NCBI RefSeq assembly: GCF_030159795.1 | Contig: NZ_BSND01000013.1 | Location: 434,001-498,000, forward strand | Origin: Methylophaga thalassica | GTDB taxonomy: Bacteria > Pseudomonadota > Gammaproteobacteria > Nitrosococcales > Methylophagaceae | Length of the DNA stretch: 64,000 nucleotides | Reading direction: 5' to 3' | In this document: positions 56,729 through 64,000 of the stretch, piece by piece | Position numbering within the stretch: position 1 is the first letter of the stretch | How the letters are laid out: every line of letters starts with the position of its first letter | The notes under the pieces: model-generated | What the model was told of the DNA's origin: nothing | Database searches by the model: none | What the model saw: the letters and a program-made list of their open reading frames with translations, nothing else | Made by a program: the position numbers and the translations under genes

Positions 56729-57535
56729 ATGAGTAAGTTAAAAAAGCTGGGCCTTATGGTTTTATTTATCTGGCCACAAATTATCTTTGCCAACCCAATT
56801 AATGTCACTCTTCATTATATTGGTCCAACAGATGGGCAGGTTTGGGCTGGGGTTCAGCAAGGACTAACAGAGGCTAATCTGCAGGGACAGTTTTTAGGAC
56901 AAAATTATCAAGTCAAAAATGTCACCGAACAAGAACTTGCTGCTCTGCCAGAATCTGAAATAACGGCGGTACTGGTGGGAACAGATGCTAAACATATTCT
57001 CGACGTTGCCAAAATGAAAAAATTAGCCCATGTACCTGTGTTTAACCTGAGCTCTGATGCTGATGGATTACGTCAGGCATGTTTATCGAATTTATTGAAT
57101 ATCCCTTTGAGTAAACAAATGAAAGCTGATGCACTCGCTCAATGGCAGGCAAAGAATCCTGATACATTGGTGACGGCTCATGCATGGCATCATGATTTTG
57201 TTAAGTTTGCTGCTTCACAATTGAATAAACGATTCACCAGAAATCACAAAACACAAATGGATGATGATGCTTGGGCTGGTTGGGCAGCGGTGAAGATGTT
57301 GTCAGATACTGTTGCCAGAACGCAAAAAATTGATGCTGCAGGAATGTTGAACTACCTCAAGAATGACTTGTCATTTGATGGGCAGAAAGGGGATACCGCG
57401 ACATTCAGAGAAACAGGGCAATTACGTCAGATTGTTTTACTGATTGACAAGGACGATAACATTGTCGCCGAAGCACCATTGAGAGGTGTAAAAGGTGGTT
57501 TAGATAGTCTTGGAATGGTTACCTGTAAAAAATAA
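56729..57535 (+). CDS. Periplasmic ABC-type substrate-binding protein, PQQ-catabolism-associated type
   Basis: About 268 residues. The signal peptide (MSKLKKLGLMVLFIWPQIIFA) is followed by a branched-chain-amino-acid-type periplasmic binding fold (INVTLHYIGPTDGQVWAGVQ, VLVGTDAKHILDVAKMK, MDDDAWAGWAAVKML). Proteins of this kind, next to a YVTN beta-propeller, are known from gene sets for PQQ-dependent alcohol oxidation. The start at 56729 has GGAGAG upstream; an upstream start would place charged residues before the signal peptide. No ABC ATPase or permease is adjacent. Confidence 0.78.
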   Translation: MSKLKKLGLMVLFIWPQIIFANPINVTLHYIGPTDGQVWAGVQQGLTEANLQGQFLGQNYQVKNVTEQELAALPESEITAVLVGTDAKHILDVAKMKKLAHVPVFNLSSDADGLRQACLSNLLNIPLSKQMKADALAQWQAKNPDTLVTAHAWHHDFVKFAASQLNKRFTRNHKTQMDDDAWAGWAAVKMLSDTVARTQKIDAAGMLNYLKNDLSFDGQKGDTATFRETGQLRQIVLLIDKDDNIVAEAPLRGVKGGLDSLGMVTCKK

Positions 57536-57554
57536 TTAGAGAGAAGAAGGAAAC

Positions 57555-58511
57555 ATGATGAAATTAAAAAATATATTATTAGCCACATTGATTATGGCCA
57601 GTACAACCGTTTGGGCTGAGCCATCACACCGTGTTTTTGTCACTAATGAAAAAGACAATACGGTCAGCGTCATTGATACAAAAACCAATGAAGTGATAAA
57701 CACCATTAATATTGGGGAGCGGCCAAGAGGGATTGGTTTATCACCGGATCAAAAACAACTCTACGTTGCTATTAGTGAAGAAGGTGCGATAGCCGTTGTT
57801 GATTTAGATACGCTGAAAGTGGTGAAAAAGTTGGAAGCGGGAGACGATCCTGAAACATTTGATGTAGCACCGAATGGCAATATTTATATATCTAACGAGG
57901 ATGATGCTCAAGCCAGTGTTATTGATCCGAAAACAGGCAAAATCATTGAAGTCATTCCTGTTGGTTTGGAACCCGAAGGTGTTGCCGTTTCACCTGATGG
58001 TAGCTTGGCACTTGTTACTAGTGAATCCACTAATATGGTTCATGTGATTGATACGGCTAAACATAAAGTGGTAAAAAACATTTTAGTTGCTGCCCGTCCT
58101 CGTGGTCTGGCATTTAACAGTGACGGCTCGTTGGCTTACTCAACCAGTGAAGTAGGTAATGAAGTGACGATTATTGATACAAAATCATTGTCAATTATCA
58201 AACAGGCTTCTATCGACTTACCTAACTCCAAGCCTATGGATATTGCTGTTAGTCCAGATGATAAAACCATCTATGTAACAACGGGACGTGGTAACTCCGT
58301 CGCTGTTTTAGATGCTAAAACACTGGAAATGAAAGCAAATGTACCTGTTGGTAAACGTGTATGGGGCTTGGGTATGACGCGAGATGGCTCACGTTTATAT
58401 ACAGCTGATGGTGTCAGTAGCACCGTTTCTGTAGTAGACACAGCAACAAATAAAACAATTAAAACGATCGAAGTGGGCAAATTCCCATGGGGTGTCGTTG
58501 TTGACGATTAA
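57555..58511 (+). CDS. YVTN-family beta-propeller protein, PQQ-catabolism-associated type
   Basis: A 318-residue periplasmic protein with a signal peptide (LLATLIMASTTVWAEP). It has about seven repeats of roughly 42 residues, each of the form VxVIDTxTxxVxxxIxVGxxPxG, as in VSVIDTKTNEVINTINIGE and VSVVDTATNKTIKTIEVGK. These would close a seven-bladed propeller. It is 19 bases from the binding-protein gene and ends at an intrinsic terminator, so the two form an operon. The family is linked to PQQ-dependent dehydrogenase systems; its molecular role is not known. Confidence 0.85.
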   Translation: MMKLKNILLATLIMASTTVWAEPSHRVFVTNEKDNTVSVIDTKTNEVINTINIGERPRGIGLSPDQKQLYVAISEEGAIAVVDLDTLKVVKKLEAGDDPETFDVAPNGNIYISNEDDAQASVIDPKTGKIIEVIPVGLEPEGVAVSPDGSLALVTSESTNMVHVIDTAKHKVVKNILVAARPRGLAFNSDGSLAYSTSEVGNEVTIIDTKSLSIIKQASIDLPNSKPMDIAVSPDDKTIYVTTGRGNSVAVLDAKTLEMKANVPVGKRVWGLGMTRDGSRLYTADGVSSTVSVVDTATNKTIKTIEVGKFPWGVVVDD

Positions 58512-58534
58512 TATTTTATTGGTATGTTGACTAC

Positions 58535-58564
58535 AAAAACCCGGCTATTTTGCCGGGTTTTTTT
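58535..58564 (+). terminator. Intrinsic terminator after beta-propeller gene
   Basis: AAAAACCCGGC, loop TATTTT, GCCGGGTTTTT followed by more T. Ends the two-gene PQQ-associated operon. Confidence 0.93.
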
Positions 58565-58628
58565 ATTTCTCTACGAAAAAAATCATTAAATACTTTGTTC
58601 CGTTTAAGTGACACGTTATTATGCCGTG

Positions 58629-59144
58629 ATGATTAAAGTGATTCAGCGGTTTTTCCAGATTTGTTTATTTCAGGCAAGCCCAGCCGATATTCCGGCATCT
58701 TCAATATTACTGAACTTTAGCATTGTCACGTATTTTATCGTCGATGTGCTGGTTAGCCATATTGATCACAACTGGACGATTAGCTTGGTGGCGGCACTGG
58801 CTGATACTGCCATGCTGGTTATCGTTACCAAAGGCTTATTATCTATCCGCGGATTGCCTTCTCGCTTCGAGCAAACCTTAACGGCTATGGCAGGGACTGG
58901 TGCATTAATTGGCATGATTAGCTGGCCAGTCTTTGTATTATTTCGACAGGTAGAGCCTCATAGTCAGCTAACCAGTATTATCTTATTACTGGTACTTATT
59001 GTTATTTTCTGGAGTTTATTTGTTGTTGCACATATCTTCAGGTATGCACTTGATATCCGACCCGGTTTAGCAGCGGTTATAACGACGGTTTATACCATTG
59101 CTTCGTTGATTGTGGTTGGACTCACTATTTCAGGAGTTGCTTAA
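58629..59144 (+). CDS. Predicted four-helix inner membrane protein upstream of mpl
   Basis: About 171 residues with roughly four membrane segments (ILLNFSIVTYFIVDVLV, LVAALADTAMLVIVTKGLL, a Gly-rich third, and ITTVYTIASLIVVGLTIS). A polar loop RGLPSRFEQTLTA lies between the second and third. The family is not recognised. The start is uncertain: ATG 58629 is used, GTG 58608 would add 7 residues, and neither has a good Shine-Dalgarno. The stop overlaps the mpl start by one base (TAATG), so the two are co-translated. A link to cell-wall recycling is possible only by position. Confidence 0.7.
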   Translation: MIKVIQRFFQICLFQASPADIPASSILLNFSIVTYFIVDVLVSHIDHNWTISLVAALADTAMLVIVTKGLLSIRGLPSRFEQTLTAMAGTGALIGMISWPVFVLFRQVEPHSQLTSIILLLVLIVIFWSLFVVAHIFRYALDIRPGLAAVITTVYTIASLIVVGLTISGVA

Positions 59145-60487
59145 TGCATATTCATATACTGGGGATTTGTGGCACGTTTATGGGTGGACTTGCCATTTTA
59201 GCCAGAGAGCTTGGCATGACAGTGAGTGGTTCAGATGCCAATGTGTATCCACCGATGAGTGATCAGCTTGCTGCCGCAGGCATTGATGTCAGGGAGGGAT
59301 ACAAATCTGAACATTTAGAGCCTGCCCCTGACTTAGTGGTGATGGGCAATGCCATGTCACGAGGTAATCCGGCTGTAGAGTATGTTTTAAATAAAGGTCT
59401 TCCCTATGTTTCTGGTCCACAGTGGCTGAATGAACATGTGCTGCAAGGGAAATGGGTGTTGGCTGTTTCTGGTACACATGGAAAAACAACCACCAGTAGT
59501 TTATTAGCTTGGATTCTCGAGCATGCCGATATGGCGCCTGGTTTCCTTATCGGCGGGGTGCCTGATAATTTTGGGGAAACAGCAAGACTCGGTAAAACGC
59601 CCTTTTTTGTAATTGAGGCAGATGAGTACGATACGGCGTTTTTTGATAAGCGTTCTAAATTTGTCCATTACATGCCCAGAACGTTGATTATTAATAATCT
59701 TGAATTTGACCATGCTGATATTTTTGATGATTTGGCCGCTATTCAAAAACAGTTTCATCATTTAGTTCGGACTGTGCCTGAGCAAGGTTTGATTCTTGCG
59801 CCACAAGAGAAAGCAATTGAGCATGTCTTCAATATGGGCTGTTGGACGCCACGCCAAACACTGGGCGCTGATGGGGATTGGCAAGCGACATTATTGAAGA
59901 ATGATGGTAGCGAGTTTGAAGTACGCCATGGTGAAGCCACTGGCCGCGTTGTATGGGATATGCTCGGTCAGCATAATGTGAGTAATGCCCTTGCGGCAAT
60001 AGCGGCAGCTCATCATGTGGGTGTCACGCTTGAACATGCCTGTGAAGCTTTATCAGTGTTTGCCGGTGTTAAACGACGGCTGGAGCTGAAAGGCGAAATT
60101 AATAATATTCGAGTGTATGATGATTTTGCTCATCACCCAACAGCCATTGCCACCACTATTGCTGGATTAAGAGCCAAAGTAGGAAACCGTCGGCTGATTG
60201 CTGTGCTTGAGCCTCGCTCGAATACCATGAAAATGGGCGTGCATCAGGAGACATTGGCTCAGTCTTTAATTCAGGCAGACAGAGTGTTATTGCTTCAGGA
60301 TGCTGATTTGAAATGGTCACTAAAACAAGTCACAGAAACACTGGGCGATCATGTCAGTGTATTTGATTCTGTCGACGCTATTGTTAAAACAATTAGCAAT
60401 GAAGCACAGTCTGGTGATGAAATTTTAGTGATGAGTAATGGTGGTTTTGGTGGTATTCATCAGCGGATTTTAGAGGCGATTGCCTAA
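59144..60487 (+). CDS. mpl: UDP-N-acetylmuramate:L-alanyl-gamma-D-glutamyl-meso-diaminopimelate ligase Mpl
   Basis: A 447-residue Mur ligase that rejoins recovered tripeptide to UDP-MurNAc in peptidoglycan recycling. The N-terminus HIHILGICGTFMGGLAILA is specific to Mpl and separates it from MurC (GIGGxGMxGIA). The ATP loop is VSGTHGKTTTSSLLAW, with later FGETARLGKTPFFVIEADEYD, GQHNVSNALAAIAAAHHVG and YDDFAHHPTAIATTI. Length is normal. It is 2 bases upstream of ubiX. Confidence 0.97.
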   Translation: MHIHILGICGTFMGGLAILARELGMTVSGSDANVYPPMSDQLAAAGIDVREGYKSEHLEPAPDLVVMGNAMSRGNPAVEYVLNKGLPYVSGPQWLNEHVLQGKWVLAVSGTHGKTTTSSLLAWILEHADMAPGFLIGGVPDNFGETARLGKTPFFVIEADEYDTAFFDKRSKFVHYMPRTLIINNLEFDHADIFDDLAAIQKQFHHLVRTVPEQGLILAPQEKAIEHVFNMGCWTPRQTLGADGDWQATLLKNDGSEFEVRHGEATGRVVWDMLGQHNVSNALAAIAAAHHVGVTLEHACEALSVFAGVKRRLELKGEINNIRVYDDFAHHPTAIATTIAGLRAKVGNRRLIAVLEPRSNTMKMGVHQETLAQSLIQADRVLLLQDADLKWSLKQVTETLGDHVSVFDSVDAIVKTISNEAQSGDEILVMSNGGFGGIHQRILEAIA

Positions 60488-60489
60488 TT

Positions 60490-61098
60490 ATGTTAGATCA
60501 GCAGCAGATCGCATTAGCCATTACAGGCGCTTCAGGTGCACCTTATGCAAAGCGTTTACTGGAGGTGCTGTTACAACAAGGTCTCACTGTGCATTTAATG
60601 ATTTCCACTGCAGGCAGAATCGTGCTTGCTGATGAGCTTGATTGGAAATTACCGGCGCGGGCGAGTGATGTTCAAACGAAATTAGTTCAAGAGCTTAACT
60701 GCCACCCTGAACAATTACTGGTGTATGGTGAACAGCAATGGTCATCACCATTGGCAAGCGGATCTCATCGCGTGCCAACCATGATTGTGTGTCCATGTAC
60801 CATGGGGAGCTTATCGGCTATCGCCTGCGGGCAGAGTGATAATTTGATAAACCGCGCTGCCGACGTCATGCTCAAAGAAGATCGCAAATTGATCGTAGTG
60901 CCGAGGGAAGCACCATTTTCAGTGATTCATCTGGAAAATATGCTGAAGCTTGCTAAGCTTGGCGTGTGTATTTTACCTCCCAATCCCGGCTTTTATTTTA
61001 ATCCTACATCCTTGAATGAATTGGTCGACTTTGTTGTCGCTCGGATACTGGATCAGGCGAAAATAGAACATAATCTGATGCCTCGTTGGGGAGACTGA
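60490..61098 (+). CDS. ubiX: Flavin prenyltransferase UbiX
   Basis: A 202-residue enzyme that prenylates FMN to make the cofactor of the UbiD decarboxylase in ubiquinone synthesis. Signatures are IALAITGASGAPYAKRLLE, the CPCTMGSLSAIACGQSDNLI loop, DRKLIVVPREAPFSVIHLEN and ILPPNPGFYF. Length is normal. It follows mpl by 2 bases, an arrangement found in several gammaproteobacteria. Confidence 0.95.
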   Translation: MLDQQQIALAITGASGAPYAKRLLEVLLQQGLTVHLMISTAGRIVLADELDWKLPARASDVQTKLVQELNCHPEQLLVYGEQQWSSPLASGSHRVPTMIVCPCTMGSLSAIACGQSDNLINRAADVMLKEDRKLIVVPREAPFSVIHLENMLKLAKLGVCILPPNPGFYFNPTSLNELVDFVVARILDQAKIEHNLMPRWGD

Positions 61099-61129
61099 TG
61101 TGCTATTCGGGATTCCCTCGTAACTCACG

Positions 61130-61135
61130 TATAAT
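61130..61135 (+). promoter_or_regulatory. Candidate -10 box of fhs promoter
   Basis: A perfect TATAAT in the 69-base gap between ubiX and fhs, 33 bases before the ATG. No good -35 TTGACA match is visible at the right spacing (TCGGGA at 61107-61112 is poor), so an activator may be needed. Confidence 0.5.
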
Positions 61136-61167
61136 AGGGCTCAAATTTAACGCCACTCAGGAAAACC

Positions 61168-62838
61168 ATGTCAGATATTGAAATTGCCCAACAAGCTTCA
61201 ATGCAGGAAGTCACTAGTCTCGCTGAGGAAAAGCTTGGTCTTGCCTCACATCATATTGACCCGTATGGACGTTTCAAAGCCAAAGTCTCTTTGGAAGTAA
61301 TGGATGATATGGCATCGAAAGCGGATGGCAAGTTGATTTTAGTGACAGCCATTAGCCCGACGCCGGCAGGTGAGGGCAAAACCACTACAACCATTGGCTT
61401 GAGTGATGCGCTTAACCGAATTGGCAAAAAATCGATTGTCTGCGTGCGCGAACCATCAATGGGACCGTGTTTTGGTATGAAAGGTGGGGCCGCCGGTGGC
61501 GGTTATGCGCAGGTCGTGCCGATGGAAGATATTAATCTTCACTTTACCGGCGATCTACATGCGATTGCCTCAGCGCATAATTTATTATCAGCAATGATTG
61601 ATAACCATATTCATCATGGCAATGCACTGCAGTTAGATGCTAGACGTATTGTCTGGCAACGAGTGATGGACATGAATGATCGTGCGCTGCGGGACATCGT
61701 CGTTGGTATGGGTGGCCCTGCTAACGGTTATTTACGTGAAGAGCGTTTTGATATTGTGGTGGCCTCAGAAGTGATGGCCATTTTTTGTTTGTCCAATTCT
61801 TTACAGGAATTGAAGCAACGTCTTGGCGAAATTTTAATCGCTTATTCGGTAGATGGGACGCCTCGTTATGCCCGTGACATTATGGCGCATGGTGCGATGG
61901 CGGCTTTATTGAAAGAAGCGATTAAGCCGAACCTGGTTCAGACTTTGGAAAATAACCCGGCCTTTGTACACGGCGGGCCTTTTGCCAATATCGCGCATGG
62001 CTGTAATTCTGTCATCTCAACCAAGATGGCACTAAAACTGGGTGATTATGTTGTCACTGAAGCCGGGTTTGGTGCTGATTTAGGTGCAGAAAAATTCATT
62101 AATATTAAGTGCCGTAAAGCGGGAATTAAACCGGATATGGCTGTGGTTGTCGCCACAGTAAAAGCCCTGAAATATCACGGTGGTCTGGAACTGAAAGAGC
62201 TGGCTGCTGAAAATCTTAATGCACTGAATACGGGATTGGCTAATTTAAAACGTCACCTAAGCAATCTACAAAACGAGTTCGGCTTGCGTTGTATTGTCGC
62301 CATCAATCATTTTGTCAATGATAGCGATGCTGAGATTGAATTGATTAAAACCGCGGTGAAAGAGATGGGGGCAGAGGCTATTCTTGCTCGCCATTGGGCC
62401 GAAGGTGGTGCTGGTGCTGAAGCATTAGCACAGCGTGTGGTTGAAATGCTGGATGCTGATGCTAAGCCTTGTCAGTTGTTATACCCGGATAGCTTGCCTC
62501 TTTGGGACAAAATCAACGAAGTCGCTAAACGTTTATATGGTACCGGTCAGGTCGTAGCTGATAAAAAAGTGATGGATAAGATCGCCATGCTGAATGAGCA
62601 GCACGGGGATATTCCGGTTTGTATGGCAAAAACACCGTATTCCTTTAGCAGTGACCCGAGCTTACGTGGCACAGCTGAGAATCATACGCTAACCATTCGT
62701 GATGTTCGTCTGTCAAACGGTGCAGGTTTTCTGGTGGTGCTTTGTGGTGATGTGATGACGATGCCTGGATTACCAAAACATCCTGCAGCAGAGCGGATTG
62801 ATATTGATGAGAACGGTTCAATCGTTGGCTTATTCTAA
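61168..62838 (+). CDS. fhs: Formate-tetrahydrofolate ligase
   Basis: A 556-residue enzyme that makes 10-formyl-THF from formate, THF and ATP. The N-terminus has the P-loop [20 protein letters not shown]. Other signatures are [48 protein letters not shown] and [18 protein letters not shown]. Length is normal. AGGA precedes the ATG. It is present in many methylotrophs as a link between formate and C1 assimilation, but also in other bacteria, so it supports the methylotroph idea only weakly. Confidence 0.97.
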   Translation: MSDIEIAQQASMQEVTSLAEEKLGLASHHIDPYGRFKAKVSLEVMDDMASKADGKLILVTAISPTPAGEGKTTTTIGLSDALNRIGKKSIVCVREPSMGPCFGMKGGAAGGGYAQVVPMEDINLHFTGDLHAIASAHNLLSAMIDNHIHHGNALQLDARRIVWQRVMDMNDRALRDIVVGMGGPANGYLREERFDIVVASEVMAIFCLSNSLQELKQRLGEILIAYSVDGTPRYARDIMAHGAMAALLKEAIKPNLVQTLENNPAFVHGGPFANIAHGCNSVISTKMALKLGDYVVTEAGFGADLGAEKFINIKCRKAGIKPDMAVVVATVKALKYHGGLELKELAAENLNALNTGLANLKRHLSNLQNEFGLRCIVAINHFVNDSDAEIELIKTAVKEMGAEAILARHWAEGGAGAEALAQRVVEMLDADAKPCQLLYPDSLPLWDKINEVAKRLYGTGQVVADKKVMDKIAMLNEQHGDIPVCMAKTPYSFSSDPSLRGTAENHTLTIRDVRLSNGAGFLVVLCGDVMTMPGLPKHPAAERIDIDENGSIVGLF

Positions 62839-62894
62839 TTTAGTTCTAGGTTGGGGTAAGAGAGAAGAACCCAATAAATAGTTTCTTGATTTAA

Positions 62895-62924
62895 AGTCAC
62901 ACGCTCCCGCTGTGGCGTGTGACT
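62895..62924. other. Long stem-loop between convergent fhs and djlA
   Basis: AGTCACACGC (62895-62904) pairs perfectly with GCGTGTGACT (62915-62924) over a 10-base loop. There is no T-run on either side, so it is not a classic intrinsic terminator. It lies 56 bases after the fhs stop and 44 before the djlA stop, so it may end or protect both mRNAs, or bind a protein. Confidence 0.6.
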
Positions 62925-62968
62925 ATAGAAATAATAGTAGATTAAAGGTTAAAGCTGGCTTGGGAAAA

Positions 62969-63802
62969 TCAGTTCAATCCACGAGATTTCTTGATGAGAT
63001 CATAAGCCAGCTGAATTTCTTTTGCTTGCTCAGTTGCAACAGCAATCATATCTTCAGGTACACCTTGACCCATTAATTTATCAGGATGGTATTGGCTCAT
63101 TAATTTGCGATAAGCGCGTTTAATTTCCTGATTGGAACTCTGTTCTGTTACGCCCAGTGCCTTATAGGCTTCCGCAAGATCATTCACTGACGAGCGATGC
63201 TGGCCAGATGAATATTGTTGTTGATAGCCGCTTGAAAAATTAGCCTGACTTAACACCATATCGAGGATTCGATTAAACTCTGCTCGGCTATAACCCAGTT
63301 GTGATGAAACCTGTTCCAGAATCTGTCTTTCTTGTGGGTCGAGTTTACCATCAGCCAAAGCCATCACTGTCAGATAGACCAGTAAGACTTGTTTTAGATT
63401 AAAGGTGTTGCCGCAGTGCTGTTTAAATTTCGTCACTGTTTCGTTGATATCAAAGTCGGGTTCAGCGCCACGTTTGAACTGACGAATAGCTTCTTGTCTG
63501 TGCTCACCAGACATGCCCATTTTTTTGATAAAGGCTTCAACATGGTCGATTTCAATTTGACTGATACGGCCATCAGCTTTTGCTAATTTCCCCATCAATA
63601 CAAAGACTGTTTCCAGGAAGACGGCTTGACGAGTTTGGTTGGTAAAAGGATTCGCGCCACCAAGTCCATAAGCCCGTACACGATCAGCAAAACCACCAAA
63701 TATAAGCCCTATCAGGGCACCAAAAATACCCAGAATCAGTAAACCAACACTCATGGTGCTTAATAATAAGAAGCCTAAAATCAGGCCTATCCACTTAAAC
63801 AT
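62969..63802 (-). CDS. djlA: DjlA-type membrane-anchored J-domain co-chaperone
   Basis: A 277-residue protein. The N-terminal membrane segment (about 4-38) is Gly/Leu-rich, as in DjlA (LGFLLLSTMSVGLLILGIFG). The TerB-like domain spans about 55-175 (LMGKLAKADGRISQIEIDHV, ALADGKLDPQERQIL). The C-terminal J domain (about 210-275) has the essential HPD in YRKLMSQYHPDKLMGQG. It stimulates DnaK at the inner membrane. It starts 5 bases after the stop of the upstream partial gene, so they form a minus-strand operon. Confidence 0.95.
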   Translation of the reverse strand: MFKWIGLILGFLLLSTMSVGLLILGIFGALIGLIFGGFADRVRAYGLGGANPFTNQTRQAVFLETVFVLMGKLAKADGRISQIEIDHVEAFIKKMGMSGEHRQEAIRQFKRGAEPDFDINETVTKFKQHCGNTFNLKQVLLVYLTVMALADGKLDPQERQILEQVSSQLGYSRAEFNRILDMVLSQANFSSGYQQQYSSGQHRSSVNDLAEAYKALGVTEQSSNQEIKRAYRKLMSQYHPDKLMGQGVPEDMIAVATEQAKEIQLAYDLIKKSRGLN

Positions 63803-63807
63803 AACGA

Positions 63808-64000
63808 TTAACTTTTCTTTGAAATACTAAAATAAATGAGGCCAAGCCCCCATAAACCAAACACCCAGCTGAGAATTGGGAGGCCGGCAAACATCGTCGT
63901 CGCATAACCATCAAGCCCGGTAATCACTGCGGCACCAACCAGGAAAGCAGCGCCGGCTGTAACAGCGGCACTACGGTAGCTGGCTTGCTTGATTTCTTTA
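63808..64000 (-). CDS. C-terminal part of a small membrane protein (truncated by window edge)
   Basis: An open frame on the minus strand enters from beyond base 64000 and stops at 63808. The visible 63 residues have two hydrophobic stretches (AAVTAGAAFLVGAAVIT and ILSWVFGLWGLGLIYFSI) and a basic tail (SKKS). No family is recognised. It lies 5 bases upstream of djlA in the same direction. The start is outside the window. Confidence 0.65.
   Translation of the reverse strand, partial: KEIKQASYRSAAVTAGAAFLVGAAVITGLDGYATTMFAGLPILSWVFGLWGLGLIYFSISKKS

Noticed and set aside
59144-60487. Mpl as MurC
   Set aside because: The N-terminal GICGTFMGG motif and the position before ubiX fit Mpl; MurC has a different first loop.

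Overview
The window reads as the chromosome of a flagellated gammaproteobacterium of moderate-to-low GC. The flagellar gene order and a FleQ/FleS/FleR (sigma-54) hierarchy resemble Pseudomonas and Vibrio. A formate-tetrahydrofolate ligase and a PQQ-catabolism-type beta-propeller plus binding-protein pair suggest a methylotroph, possibly Methylophaga-like. That taxonomic guess is inference, because no rRNA gene is present.

Layout. (1) 1-4148: end of the rod/hook operon, flgI (5'-truncated by the window), flgJ, flgK, flgL. (2) 4187-22075: a carbohydrate island lying exactly between flgL and flagellin, the position of the flagellin-glycosylation islands of pseudomonads. It encodes a CDP-3,6-dideoxy-4-keto-hexose route (rfbF, rfbG, rfbH), a NeuB-SAF-cupin fusion, a YerE/IlvB-like thiamine-diphosphate enzyme, two sugar C-methyltransferase-like proteins, an SDR, a sulfotransferase, a GT2 glycosyltransferase, an FkbM methyltransferase, a HAD phosphatase and a 1217-residue multi-module glycosyltransferase. 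From rfbF to the GT2 gene nearly every junction overlaps. (3) 22200-27397: two short flagellins, one with a sigma-54-type and one with a sigma-28-type promoter, separated by a PEP-CTERM-like secreted protein gene; then flaG, fliD, fliS and a fliT-like gene. (4) 27522-37379: fleQ, fleSR and fliEFGHIJ. (5) 37533-50921: a chemosensory operon (STAS, cheY, cheA, cheW, ParA-like, globin-PAS-PAS-PAS receptor, cheR, cheD, cheB, a membrane receptor), then fliK and another receptor. (6) 50975-64000: housekeeping genes: pyrF (-), tgt-yajC-secD-secF, a small unknown (-), the PQQ-associated pair, a membrane protein with mpl and ubiX, fhs, and djlA with a partial membrane protein (-).

How it fits together. 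FleQ probably sits at the top and, with sigma-54, drives fleSR, fliE, fliD, fliK and the first flagellin; good -24/-12 elements are visible ahead of each. Sigma-28 elements precede the second flagellin and the chemosensory operon. The island would make and attach an unusual, possibly branched, methylated or sulfated sugar to flagellin. The receptor upstream of cheR has a flavohemoglobin-type globin domain and ends in a CheR-tethering pentapeptide, which points to oxygen (or NO) taxis.

The best candidates for undescribed biology are the sugar pathway at 4187-16602 and the globin/triple-PAS soluble receptor. No tRNA, rRNA, CRISPR array, IS element or obvious pseudogene was found.
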